From Streptomyces zhihengii (GTDB lineage Bacteria > Actinomycetota > Actinomycetes > Streptomycetales > Streptomycetaceae), in assembly GCF_016919245.1 (NCBI RefSeq), contig NZ_JAFEJA010000001.1:4330001-4394000 (forward strand): 64,000 nt of DNA, in the 5' to 3' direction. The position numbers and the translations under genes were made by a program. Shown here piece after piece: positions 25,325 through 34,489 of the stretch. Position 1 is the stretch's first letter. Each line of letters opens with the position of its first letter. The notes beneath the pieces were generated by a model. It was given only the letters and a program-made list of their open reading frames with translations, made no database searches and was not told the DNA's origin.

Positions 25325-26619
25325 GCGGACTCCTTCAGGTCCTCGTCGGTGGTGGATCCGCCGCCGGCGGCGGCGAGGGGGCCCGGCTCGCCGGCCGGTA
25401 CCCGGGCGACCACCCGGAAGCGGTCCTCCGGTGCCGGCCCGGCCTCCAGCGTGCCGCCCACGGCCAGGAGCCGTTCGCGCAGTCCGGCGAGCCCGGACCC
25501 GGGGGTGCCGCGGTGCGGGCGGGCCGGGGCGGCGCCGTCGTTCTCCACGGTCAGCCGCACCCACCGGGCCGTGGCGTCGACGGTGATCGAGCAGTGCCGG
25601 GCGTCGCCGTGGCGGAGGATGTTGGTGGTCGCCTCGCGGACCACCCAGCCGAGGGCGGACTGGACGCGCGGCGACAGCGCCGCGATGTCCGCCGTCGGGC
25701 GGCCGACGGTGCACTCGATGCCCGCGGCGGCGAGCACCCCGCGGGCGCCCTCCAGCTCCGCGCGCAGATCGGCCTCCCGGTAGCCGCGCACCACCTCGCG
25801 CACCTCGCGCTGCGACTCCTGGGCGATCCGCTGCACCTCGGTCATCTGGTCGGCGGCCTCCGGCCTGCCCCGGCCGGCCAGTTGGGCGGCCAGCTCCGCC
25901 TTGAGCGCGATGACCGCGAGGTTGCGGCCGAGCACGTCGTGCAGATCGCGCCCGAAGCGGAGGCGCTCCTCGGCGACGGCGAGGCGGGCCTGCACGTCCC
26001 GCGCGTCGTCCAGCTCCCACATCACCCGCAGCACCCACATCGACACCCGGACGGAGACGGCGACCCACACGGTGATGAAGACGACGGTCAGGGCGGTGAG
26101 GAGCACGGCCGGGCCGCCCTGGCCGGTGGCCGCCACCGCCGCCGCGAACACCGCGGCCAGGGCCGGCTGGTGGAGGGCGTTGACGCGCGGGCGCACGGCC
26201 AGGCTGTGCCCGCTGAGCACCGGCACCAGGGCGCTGCCCAGCATCATGGGCTGCAGCCCGGTCAGATCGGCGACCGTGCCGAGCGCGAGGACGGACGCCG
26301 TCAGCACGCCGGTCGCCGCCGAGGGCCAGGCCGCCGCGCGCAGCGGGACGCCGTCGCCGGTGAGGTAGGCGGCCATCGCGACGCGGCCGAAGCGGTGGCA
26401 GAGCGCGCCGTTGACGAGGGCGGCGAGGATCGCCGCGGCCGTCAGCGCCAGGGGCGCGTCGTGCCGGACGGGGCGGGTGAGGAGCAGGAGGACGGTGACG
26501 GCGACCGCGCCCCACTGGATCGAGTAGACCGTGCCGCGGGTGTAGAGGTCGACCTTGCCGAGCCTGCTGCGGCCCTTCCACCGGCTCACCGGCGTCGTCC
26601 TCTCCTTCTCGTCCGTCAC
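25321..26619 (-). CDS. NarL-partner sensor histidine kinase (HisKA_3 type)
   Basis: This is a 432-residue kinase. The GTG at 26619 follows AGGGGACACGG; the upstream extension overlaps the permease gene. Residues about 30-195 contain about six membrane segments with short loops, typical of intramembrane-sensing kinases. The HisKA_3 box is RLRFGRDLHDVLGRNLAVIALKAEL, with the phosphorylated His in DLHD. The ATPase domain has REATTNILRHGDA (N box) and GSGLAGLRERL (G box). No large outside domain is present, so the signal may be envelope stress or the state of the ABC transporter encoded upstream in the same operon. It resembles DesK/LiaS-type arrangements. Confidence 0.95.
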   Translation of the reverse strand: MTDEKERTTPVSRWKGRSRLGKVDLYTRGTVYSIQWGAVAVTVLLLLTRPVRHDAPLALTAAAILAALVNGALCHRFGRVAMAAYLTGDGVPLRAAAWPSAATGVLTASVLALGTVADLTGLQPMMLGSALVPVLSGHSLAVRPRVNALHQPALAAVFAAAVAATGQGGPAVLLTALTVVFITVWVAVSVRVSMWVLRVMWELDDARDVQARLAVAEERLRFGRDLHDVLGRNLAVIALKAELAAQLAGRGRPEAADQMTEVQRIAQESQREVREVVRGYREADLRAELEGARGVLAAAGIECTVGRPTADIAALSPRVQSALGWVVREATTNILRHGDARHCSITVDATARWVRLTVENDGAAPARPHRGTPGSGLAGLRERLLAVGGTLEAGPAPEDRFRVVARVPAGEPGPLAAAGGGSTTDEDLKESA

Positions 26620-26665
26620 CCGTGTCCCCTCTCGTGCCTGCCCCGTGGCGGGAGTGTGCCCCGTG

Positions 26666-27439
26666 TCAGCGGCGCGGTTCCCAGCGGAACCACCGCTGCA
26701 CAGCAAACACGGCCAGCACGGTCCAGGCCAGCGCGGTGGCCGCGGCCCCCACCATCTCGCCGGTGTCGACGCCGCCGAGCCAGCCGGAGCGCACCAGGGT
26801 CATCACCCCGGTCATGGGCAGCCGCTCGCACACGGCCGCCAGCCCCTCCGGCAGGACCTCCACGGGCACGAACAGTCCGGAGCCCAGGGAGGAGATCAGG
26901 AAGAACGGCAGGGTGGTGATCTGCGCGCTCTCCACGGTGCGGGTCACGGCCGCGGTGGCCGCGGCCAGCGCCGTCATCTGCACCAGTCCGATCAGCACAC
27001 CGGCGACCACGAGGTCGGGGCGGGCGGGGGCGCCGAGCCCGAAGAAGGCGACCCCGGCGACGGTCAGCACCACGATCTGCACGAGCGCGACGGCGGTCGC
27101 GGGCAGCGCGGTGCCGGTGAGGATCTCCAGGTCGGACGCCTCGCCGGTGCGCAGCCGCTTGAGCGCCAGGTCCTCGCGGCGCGAGACGTAGGCGGCGACC
27201 AGGTTCATGTGGACGACCACCAGCAGCGCCATGCCGATCCCGCTGGTGATCACGGTGGCGGCGACGCTCAGCCCGGTGCCGCCGAGGTCGACCCGGTCGA
27301 GCGAGCTCTTCACCGCGCCGAGCATCAGCACGGGCATCAGCAGGGCGACGAAGAGGGCCGTCCGGTTGCGCACGAGCAGGGTGATCTCCGCCCGCCCGAG
27401 TGCCGTGAGCCGTCCCACGGTCGCCGTCGAGGTCGTCAT
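26666..27439 (-). CDS. ABC-2 type transporter permease
   Basis: This is a 257-residue protein with six predicted membrane segments. The first loop holds RNRTALFVALLMPVLMLGAV, the usual entry of ABC-2 permeases. ALKRLRTGEASDLEILTGTAL matches the conserved RE-type coupling region of drug-export permeases. Its ATG overlaps the ATPase stop (ATGA), so the two are coupled. It forms an exporter with the ATPase; the substrate is unknown, and drug or lipid export is the common role. The kinase gene follows after 46 bases. Confidence 0.93.
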   Translation of the reverse strand: MTTSTATVGRLTALGRAEITLLVRNRTALFVALLMPVLMLGAVKSSLDRVDLGGTGLSVAATVITSGIGMALLVVVHMNLVAAYVSRREDLALKRLRTGEASDLEILTGTALPATAVALVQIVVLTVAGVAFFGLGAPARPDLVVAGVLIGLVQMTALAAATAAVTRTVESAQITTLPFFLISSLGSGLFVPVEVLPEGLAAVCERLPMTGVMTLVRSGWLGGVDTGEMVGAAATALAWTVLAVFAVQRWFRWEPRR

Positions 27440-28389
27440 CGGAAGTCCACCACCTTGTCGTCCGCGCCGTTCATGTCGCCGCTGGTCTCGCGCTGCGCGA
27501 TGTCGAGGAACGCCTCCTCCAGGGAGGCCGAGCGGGCGTCGAGCCCTTCGAGCGTCACGTCCGACGCCTCGGCCCAGCGCAGGAGTTCGGCGAGGTCCCG
27601 CTGGAGGTCGCGGGTGCGGATGTCGATGCGCCGCCCGTCGGAGGCGGCCTTGAGCGACAGCGGCAGCCGGCCCGCGGGCACGGTGGCCGGCAGGGAGAAG
27701 CGGATGCGGGCGGGGCGGGAGGCGGTCACCTGGGCGGGCGTCCCCTCGCTGACGATCAGGCCCCGGTCCATGATGGCGAGGCGGTCGGCGAGGGTCTCCG
27801 CCTCCTCCAGGTAGTGGGTGGTGAGCAGCACGGTGGTGCCGCCGTCGCGCAGCGCGCGCACCAGGTCCCAGGTGCTGCGCCGGCTGGCGGCGTCGAGGCC
27901 GGTGGTCGGTTCGTCGAGGAAGAGGACCTCGGGTTCGCCCATGATGGCGAGCGCCAGGTCGAGCCGGCGGCGTTCGCCGCCGGAGAGCTGCTTGACCCGG
28001 ACCCCGGCGCGGTGCTCCAGCCCGACCAGGGCCAGGGCCTCGTCCACGGGGCGTGCGCCGGTGGTGACGCCGGCCCACATGGTGGCGGTCTCCGCGGCGG
28101 TGAGGTCGGAGGGGAAGCCGCCCTCCTGGAGCATCATGCCGATGCGGGGGCGCACGGCGGCCCGGTCCCGGTAGGGGTCACGGCCGAGCACCCGCACGGT
28201 GCCGCCGTCGGCGGGGGCGAGCCCTTCGAGCATTTCCACGGTGGAGGTCTTGCCCGCTCCGTTGGTGCCGAGCAGGGCGAAGACCTCGCCGCGGGCGACG
28301 CCGAGACGGATCCCGCGGACGGCCTCGTAGCCGCCGCTGTAGGTCCGCCTCAGGCCGTCGGCCCTGATCACGTACTCGTCGTCGGTCAT
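27436..28389 (-). CDS. ABC transporter ATP-binding protein (ABC-2 exporter)
   Basis: This is a 317-residue ATPase. Walker A is GTNGAGKTST, the Q loop MMLQEGGFP, the signature LSGGERRRLDLAL, Walker B VLFLDEPTTGLD and the switch His TTHYLEEAE. The C-terminal 90 residues match the accessory domain of DrrA-like exporters. It is first in the operon ATPase, permease, kinase, regulator on the minus strand. The promoter region upstream has an inverted repeat at 28446-28461. Confidence 0.95.
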   Translation of the reverse strand: MTDDEYVIRADGLRRTYSGGYEAVRGIRLGVARGEVFALLGTNGAGKTSTVEMLEGLAPADGGTVRVLGRDPYRDRAAVRPRIGMMLQEGGFPSDLTAAETATMWAGVTTGARPVDEALALVGLEHRAGVRVKQLSGGERRRLDLALAIMGEPEVLFLDEPTTGLDAASRRSTWDLVRALRDGGTTVLLTTHYLEEAETLADRLAIMDRGLIVSEGTPAQVTASRPARIRFSLPATVPAGRLPLSLKAASDGRRIDIRTRDLQRDLAELLRWAEASDVTLEGLDARSASLEEAFLDIAQRETSGDMNGADDKVVDFR

Positions 28390-28445
28390 GGCTCAAGCCT
28401 CGCGGCGGCCGGTGGCCGCGGGCAGTGCGCGCTGTCATCGCCCCG

Positions 28446-28461
28446 CATGACAAACGTCATG
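28446..28461. promoter_or_regulatory. Candidate response-regulator operator
   Basis: CATGAC-AAAC-GTCATG is a perfect 6-bp inverted repeat with a 4-base centre, 57 nt upstream of the ATPase start. A further GTCAT half-site lies at 28434. The TGAC-N4-GTCA form is common for NarL/LiaR-type regulators, so autoregulation of the ABC/two-component operon is likely. Confidence 0.5.
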
Positions 28462-28496
28462 GGTGGTCCGCCCGGAGCGGCGGGCCCGGGAAACGC

Positions 28497-28528
28497 CGAA
28501 GGTCCCGGTCGTATGACCGGGACCTTCG
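28497..28528. terminator. Terminator downstream of the tRNA-Gly pair
   Basis: A perfect 14-bp stem (CGAAGGTCCCGGTC and its complement) and a GTAT loop lie 7 nt from the 3' end of the minus-strand tRNA. Confidence 0.8.
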
Positions 28529-28532
28529 CTTC

Positions 28533-28610
28533 CTGAGCGGACGACGAGATTCGAACTCGCGACCCTCACCTTGGCAAGGTGATGCTCTACCAACTGAGCC
28601 ACGTCCGCAT
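28533..28610. repeat. 78-bp direct repeat, copy 2 (tRNA-Gly)
   Basis: Identical to 24618-24695; it contains the second tRNA-Gly(GCC) gene. Confidence 0.85.
28536..28608 (-). tRNA. tRNA-Gly (anticodon GCC), second copy
   Basis: Every base matches the copy at 24621-24693. It lies 79 bases downstream of tRNA-Gly(TCC) on the same strand and is probably co-transcribed with it. Confidence 0.95.
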
Positions 28611-28687
28611 TGCCTCCGCTCGGCTCTCACCGGGCGGCGCGTGCACCACTCTACCTGATCCACATCGGTGGTCGGTAAAGCGATGAG

Positions 28688-28759
28688 AGCGGGTGACAGG
28701 AATTGCACACTGCGCCTTCCCCCTGGAAGGGGGATGTTCTACTACTGAACTACACCCGC
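28688..28759 (-). tRNA. tRNA-Gly (anticodon TCC)
   Basis: The minus strand begins GCGGGTGTAGTTCAGTAGT. It has a CCCCC/GGGGG anticodon stem around loop CTTCCAG (anticodon TCC). The T loop is GTGCAATTC and the acceptor stem pairs fully. No CCA is encoded. Confidence 0.93.
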
Positions 28760-28878
28760 ACGATCCTCGGTTCGGGCCTTTCGGCCTTGCCCCTCGGCGT
28801 GCTCCAGACTCTAGCCGATCAATGGGGGTGCAGTGCAACTCGGTTCGCCGCGACGCGGCGACGGGCCGGCGCCGGCGC

Positions 28879-29214
28879 TCAACTCGCCTCGCGGAACGCC
28901 TCGTAGACGTGCTTGGGGATGCGGCCCCGCGCCGGCACGTCCATCTTCCGGGACTGGGCCCAGGCGCGGACGGCCGCCGGCGCCGGCTCCAGTGAGGTGT
29001 GACGGTACGAGACGGGCGCCTTGTCCCGCTTCGACGCATTGGACTGCTTTCGCCCGGCCGCCAGGTACGGGGCCAGGGCCTTGCGCAGTTTCTTTGCATT
29101 GGACGTATTGAGGTCGATCTCGTACGACTTCCCGTCGAGGCCGAACATGACCGTTTCCGCCGCTTCTCCTCCGTCGATGTCGTCGGAGAGCGTGACCACC
29201 ACTCGCTGAGCCAC
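28879..29214 (-). CDS. lsrL: Lsr2-family nucleoid-associated protein (LsrL type)
   Basis: This 111-residue protein starts at a GTG after GGAAAGGA. It has the Lsr2 N-terminal dimer domain (QRVVVTLSDDIDGGEAAETV, YEIDL, KKLRKALAPYLAAGR) and a C-terminal domain with the AT-hook-like RGRIPKHVYEAF, where Arg-Gly-Arg enters the minor groove. Lsr2 proteins bind AT-rich DNA and silence foreign genes. Streptomyces have two; the copy beside purSQL is the one named LsrL as I know it. It is divergent from purS across a 278-base region that is less GC-rich than its surroundings and so may be a target itself. Confidence 0.93.
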   Translation of the reverse strand: MAQRVVVTLSDDIDGGEAAETVMFGLDGKSYEIDLNTSNAKKLRKALAPYLAAGRKQSNASKRDKAPVSYRHTSLEPAPAAVRAWAQSRKMDVPARGRIPKHVYEAFREAS

Positions 29215-29421
29215 GGATATCGGTCCTTTCCCTGCGGTATCACCGCTGCTGACGTGCGGCGATACCGGCTTAACGACTGTCGAGGGGCAATGCTGCTTTC
29301 CTCTGCATTCCTTTGTACAGCGGTGGGCGGTGCATTGTGAAGCCCCGCCAATTGTGTGCGCGTGTCCCGTGCAAAGCGCAAGCGGATTCCTATCGGGGAT
29401 TTCGGGGGGACCGTCCGGATA

Positions 29422-29435
29422 TCTACTCGCGTAGA
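29422..29435. promoter_or_regulatory. Inverted repeat in the purSQL promoter
   Basis: TCTAC-TCGC-GTAGA lies upstream of a TACGCT -10 box (29449-29454) in the lsrL-purS gap. It covers the likely -35 region and could be an operator. No regulator is known from this sequence. Confidence 0.4.
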
Positions 29436-29492
29436 TTTTCGGGCCGGGTACGCTGAGGGAACCGCCCTCGCAACACACCACCGGGAGTGCCC

Positions 29493-29734
29493 GTGGCTCG
29501 CGTCGTAGTCGACGTCATGCTCAAGCCCGAGATCCTCGACCCCCAGGGACAGGCGGTGCAGCGTGCACTGCCCCGTCTGGGATTCGACGGGATCGCGGAC
29601 GTACGTCAGGGAAAGCGTTTCGAGCTGGAAGTGGACGGACCGGTCGACGACGCCGCCCTCGCCCGCATCCACGAGATGGCCGAGACGTTCCTCGCCAACA
29701 CCGTCATCGAGGACTTCGTCGTCAAGGTGGAATC

Positions 29735-29738
<4 letters not shown>
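29493..29738 (+). CDS. purS: FGAM synthetase subunit PurS
   Basis: This is an 81-residue protein, the usual size. The GTG at 29493 is spaced correctly from GGGAG; an in-frame GTG two codons earlier overlaps that site. The sequence [20 protein letters not shown] and [15 protein letters not shown] are typical of PurS. It forms the bridge by which ammonia passes from PurQ to the small-type PurL. Its stop overlaps the purQ start (GTGA). Confidence 0.95.
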
Positions 29739-30411
<673 letters not shown>

Positions 30412-30415
<4 letters not shown>

Positions 30416-32685
30416 CCCTGGACACCGTCAAGCACGCGGGCGAGACCCCGGACTCCGAGCAGCCCTGGAAGGAGCTCGGACTCAAGGAGGACGAGTACGC
30501 GCGCATCCGCGAGATCCTGGACCGCCGTCCCACCGGCGCCGAGCTCGCGATGTACAGCGTCATGTGGTCCGAGCACTGCTCCTACAAGAGCAGCAAGGTC
30601 CACCTCAAGCAGTTCGGCGAGAAGGCCCCCGAGAACGACGCCCTGCTCGTCGGCATCGGCGAGAACGCGGGCGTCGTCGACGTCGGCCAGGGCTACGCGG
30701 TGACCTTCAAGGTCGAGTCGCACAACCACCCCTCGTACATCGAGCCCTACCAGGGCGCGGCCACGGGCGTCGGCGGCATCGTCCGCGACATCCTGGCGAT
30801 GGGCGCCCGTCCGGTCGCCGTCGTCGACCCGCTGCGCTTCGGCGCGGCCGACCACCCCGACACCAAGCGCGTCCTGCCGGGCGTCGTCGCGGGCATCGGC
30901 GGCTACGGCAACTGCCTGGGCCTGCCGAACATCGGCGGCGAGGTCGTCTTCGACTCCTGCTACCAGGGCAACCCGCTGGTCAACGCCGGCTGCATCGGCG
31001 TGATGAAGCACGAGGACATCCACCTCGCCCAGGCCTCCGGCCCCGGCAACAAGGTCATCCTCTACGGCGCCCGCACCGGCGGCGACGGCATCGGCGGCGT
31101 CTCGGTCCTCGCGTCCGAGACCTTCGACGACACCAAGCCCACCAAGCGCCCCGCGGTCCAGGTCGGCGACCCGTTCCAGGAGAAGCTCCTCATCGAGTGC
31201 ACCCTGGAGATCTTCCGGGAGAAGCTCGTCGCGGGCATCCAGGACCTCGGCGGCGCCGGGCTGTCCTGCGCCACCTCCGAGCTGGCGAGCGCCGGCTCCG
31301 GCGGCATGCGGGTCGAGCTGGACACCGTGCCGCTGCGCGACGCGACGCTCTCGCCGGAGGAGATCCTCATGAGCGAGTCGCAGGAGCGCATGTGCGCGAT
31401 CGTCGAACCGCAGCACGTCGACCGCTTCATGGAGATCTGCGAGAAGTGGGACGTCACCGCCACCGTGATCGGTGAGGTGACCGAGGGCGAGCGGCTGGAG
31501 ATCTTCTGGCACGGCGAGCTGATCGTGGACGTGCCGCCCGGCACCGTCGCCCACGAGGGCCCGACCTACCACCGCCCGTTCGCCCGGCCGTCCTGGCAGG
31601 ATGCCCTCCAGGCCGACGACGCGGGCCTGTTGCCGCGCCCCGGGAGCGCGGACGAGCTGCGCGCGCAGGTCCTGAAGCTGGTCGCCTCCCCGAACCAGGC
31701 CTCCAAGGCGTGGATCACCGACCAGTACGACCGCTTCGTGCAGGGCAACACCGTGCTCGCCCAGCCCGAGGACGCGGGCATGGTCCGGATCGACGAGGAG
31801 TCCAACCTCGGCGTGGCCATGGCGACGGACGGCAACGGCCGCTACGCCAAGCTCGACCCGTACACCGGTGCGCAGCTCGCGCTGGCCGAGGCGTACCGCA
31901 ACGTGGCCGCCTCCGGCGCCAAGCCGCTGGCGATCTCGGACTGCCTGAACTTCGGCTCGCCCGAGGACCCGGACGTGATGTGGCAGTTCGCCGAGGCCAC
32001 CCGTGGCCTCGCGGACGGCTGTCTGCAGCTCGGCACCCCGGTCACCGGCGGCAACGTCTCGCTCTACAACCAGACCGGTGACGTGGCGATCCACCCGACG
32101 CCGGTGGTCGCCGTGCTCGGTGTGATCGACGACGTCACCCGCCGCACCCCGATCGCGTTCGCCGAGGAGGGGCAGCTGCTCTACCTGCTCGGCGACACCC
32201 GCGAGGAGTTCGGCGGCTCGGCGTGGTCCCAGGTCGTCCACGACCACCTCGGCGGCATGCCGCCCGCGGTGGACCTGGACCGGGAGAAGCTGCTGGCGGA
32301 GATCCTGATCTCGGCCTCCCGCGACGGCATGATCGACGCGGCGCACGACCTGTCCGACGGCGGCCTGATCCAGGCGGTCACCGAGTCCTGCCTGCGCGGC
32401 GGTCACGGTGCCCGGCTGGTCGTCCCGGAGGGCCTCTCCGACGGCGGCTCGGCCACCGGTGACGCGTTCACCTTCCTGCTGAGCGAGTCGGCCGGCCGTG
32501 CGGTCGTCGCCGTGCCGCGCAGCGAGGAGCTGCGCTTCACCGACATGTGCGGCGCCCGGGGGCTGCCCGCCACCCGGATCGGTGTCGTCGAGGGCGACGC
32601 GGTCGAGGTGCAGGGCCAGTTCGCGATCGGGCTGGACGAGCTGCGCACGGCGCACGAGGCGACCATCCCCGGTCTGCTCGTCTGA
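30412..32685 (+). CDS. purL: FGAM synthetase large subunit PurL (small type)
   Basis: This 757-residue protein is the small-type PurL that needs PurS and PurQ; it converts FGAR to FGAM. The frame is open far upstream, but the ATG overlapping the purQ stop is the coupled start. Motifs include [54 protein letters not shown], a second-half [20 protein letters not shown] and [11 protein letters not shown] terminator follows 13 nt after the stop. Confidence 0.97.
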
Positions 32686-32697
32686 TCCGTGCCTCTT

Positions 32698-32732
32698 CCG
32701 GAGCCCCCGTCCGTCCCGGCCGGGGGCTCCGG
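32698..32732 (+). terminator. purSQL terminator
   Basis: A perfect 12-bp stem (CCGGAGCCCCCG and its complement) with an 11-base loop starts 13 nt past the purL stop. Confidence 0.8.
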
Positions 32733-32775
32733 CGCGTGTGCGGACAAGCCGGTGCCGGAGGGTGCCGCAGCGCCG

Positions 32776-32781
32776 TAAGGT
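32776..32781 (+). promoter_or_regulatory. -10 box of the 32788 gene (leaderless)
   Basis: TAAGGT ends 6 nt before the ATG, with no ribosome site between. Confidence 0.5.
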
Positions 32782-32787
32782 CTACCC

Positions 32788-33579
32788 ATGCCACCGGCCA
32801 GGAAGCGACTTCGCAGCTACGACCACGACAAGGTCGTGGCCGCCGTCCGGGCCCAGTTCGGGCATGTGCGGGCGGCGGTGGACACGCTGACGCCCGAGCA
32901 GTTCGCGCTGCCCACCCGGCTCGGCGACTGGACGGTGCGCGAACTGTCCGCGCACATCGCGATGGTCGCCTCGCTGGTCGTCGGATACCTGGAGCGGCCC
33001 GAGCCCGAGACCGTCGACCTCGCCCTGCTGGACTGGCCGTTCGCGACGGTGACCGCGCAGGCGAAGGTCGACGAGGACACCCGGGCCTTCGCCGCCGGAC
33101 CGGAGATCGGGGACCTCTTCGCACGGACCGGGCGCGACCTGGACGCCGTGCTGCCGGGGGCGCCGCCGGCCCGGATCGTGCCGATGCGCTTCGGGGGCAT
33201 GCGGCTCGGCGACTTCCTCGTCACCCGCACCGTCGAGATGGTCGTCCACACCGACGACCTCGCCGACGCGACCGGGCTGGAGATCCCGTACGACCGGCAG
33301 GCGCTCGCCGCCTGCACCCGGCTGCTGGCGGACGCGATCGCGGTCAAGGCGCCGGGGGGCTCCACCGAGGTGCGGATCCCGCCGTACGCCGTCGTCCAGT
33401 GCGTCGAGGGGCCCCGGCACACCCGGGGCACGCCGCCCAATGTCGTCGAGACCGATCCGCTGACCTGGATCCGGCTCGCCACCGGGCGGACGACCTGGGC
33501 GGACGAGCTCGCGGCGGCCACGGTACGGGCGAGCGGGGAGCGGGCCGACCTGGGGCCGCTGCTGCCGATCCTCGGCTGA
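32788..33579 (+). CDS. Maleylpyruvate isomerase-family, mycothiol-dependent protein
   Basis: This is a 263-residue protein. Residues 10-160 are the DinB-like four-helix domain of the mycothiol-dependent maleylpyruvate isomerase family. Possible metal ligands are His in GDWTVRELSAHIA and Glu/His in RTVEMVVHTDDLA. Residues 170-263 match the small sterol-carrier-like domain that follows in this family (DPLTWIRLATGRTTWAD near the end). The actual substrate in Streptomyces is unknown; use of mycothiol is inferred from the family. Orthologues lie between purL and purF in Streptomyces. Transcription looks leaderless. Confidence 0.85.
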   Translation: MPPARKRLRSYDHDKVVAAVRAQFGHVRAAVDTLTPEQFALPTRLGDWTVRELSAHIAMVASLVVGYLERPEPETVDLALLDWPFATVTAQAKVDEDTRAFAAGPEIGDLFARTGRDLDAVLPGAPPARIVPMRFGGMRLGDFLVTRTVEMVVHTDDLADATGLEIPYDRQALAACTRLLADAIAVKAPGGSTEVRIPPYAVVQCVEGPRHTRGTPPNVVETDPLTWIRLATGRTTWADELAAATVRASGERADLGPLLPILG

Positions 33580-33627
33580 TCCGGCGGCGCGGTGGAACCG
33601 GGACGCGGGCCGTCCCGTCCCAGGGAC

Positions 33628-34437
33628 ATGCGCTACCAGCTGAGCATTCCTGTCACCGCGATGGCCCTGTTCGCCCTTGCCGCGTGCGGCACTCAGACGG
33701 GGTCCTCCTCCTCCGACGGCGGAGCGTCCGTGGCGCCGGACGTGCCACTGACCGGCACCCGCTGGTCCGTCGACAGCGTCACCGTCGACGGCCGGCGGAC
33801 GGCGGCCCCGGACGGCGCGTACGTCGAACTGACCGAGAAGGGCCGGGCCCAGGGCAACTACGGCTGCAACCACTTCGGCGCCGATGTGAGCGTCGAGGGG
33901 GACACCGTCACCGTCGGCCCCGGCGAGATGACCGAGATGGGCTGCGAACAGCGGATCCAGGGCTTCGAGGACGCCCTGCGGGCCGCGCTCACCGGCAAGC
34001 TGAAGGCGGGGCTGTCCGACGGGCGGCTCACCCTCACCACCGCCGACGGCGACACCGTCGCCCTCAGCGCCGAGAAGCCCGCCCCGCTCGTGGGCACCAC
34101 CTGGACGGTGGACTCCCTGGTCACCGGGGAGAGCGCCGCCTCGCTGCCCGCGGGGGCGGAGAAGAAGGCGGAGTTCAAGTTCACCGAGGACGGGAAGGTG
34201 GGCGGCAGCCTCGGCTGCAACCGCTTCTCCGCCACGGCGAAGATCGCGGACGGATCGATCGCCTTCGGTCCCGTCTCCGCCACCCGCAAGCTGTGCCCGG
34301 GCCCCGAGATGGAGCTGGAGCGCGAGCTCACCGCGCTGCTGGCGAAGGGGACCCTCGCCTACGAGGTGAAGCACCGCGCGCTGACCCTGACCGCGCCGAA
34401 CGGCGAGGGCGTCGGCGCGGTCGCCGCCGCCCGCTGA
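33628..34437 (+). CDS. META-domain lipoprotein (HslJ-like)
   Basis: This is a 269-residue protein. The ATG at 33628 fits the start of a signal peptide; an ATG-less extension upstream has none. The lipobox is FALAACGT, with Cys20 the lipid-bearing residue. Two META domains follow in tandem. The first is about residues 40-155 (LTGTRWSVDSV, GNYGCNHFG, EMGCEQ). The second is about 160-255 (LVGTTWTVDSL, GSLGCNRFS, RKLCPG, ELERELTALL). HslJ in E. coli is linked to heat and novobiocin resistance, but the biochemical role is unknown. It converges on the sulfatase gene. Confidence 0.88.
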   Translation: MRYQLSIPVTAMALFALAACGTQTGSSSSDGGASVAPDVPLTGTRWSVDSVTVDGRRTAAPDGAYVELTEKGRAQGNYGCNHFGADVSVEGDTVTVGPGEMTEMGCEQRIQGFEDALRAALTGKLKAGLSDGRLTLTTADGDTVALSAEKPAPLVGTTWTVDSLVTGESAASLPAGAEKKAEFKFTEDGKVGGSLGCNRFSATAKIADGSIAFGPVSATRKLCPGPEMELERELTALLAKGTLAYEVKHRALTLTAPNGEGVGAVAAAR

Positions 34438-34448
34438 CCCGGCGGCAC

Positions 34449-34480
34449 GCCGTCCCCGCCCCCGAGGGCGCGGGGACGGC
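34449..34480. terminator. Bidirectional terminator, META lipoprotein and sulfatase
   Basis: An 11-bp GC-rich stem (GCCGTCCCCGC and complement) with further pairing inside the 10-base loop and outside (GACCCGGC with GCCGGGTC). It fills the 52-base gap between convergent genes. Confidence 0.8.
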
Positions 34481-34489
34481 ACAGCCGGG

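Noticed and set aside
24618..28610. Integrated mobile element between tRNA-Gly copies
   Set aside because: No integrase, excisionase or replication gene is present, and the cassette has the same base composition as the core. As far as I recall, the two-component/ABC set is found at this place in other Streptomyces. Kept only as a direct-repeat observation.
29215..29492. Purine riboswitch before purS
   Set aside because: No conserved purine-aptamer core or three-way junction could be seen; only a short inverted repeat and a promoter.
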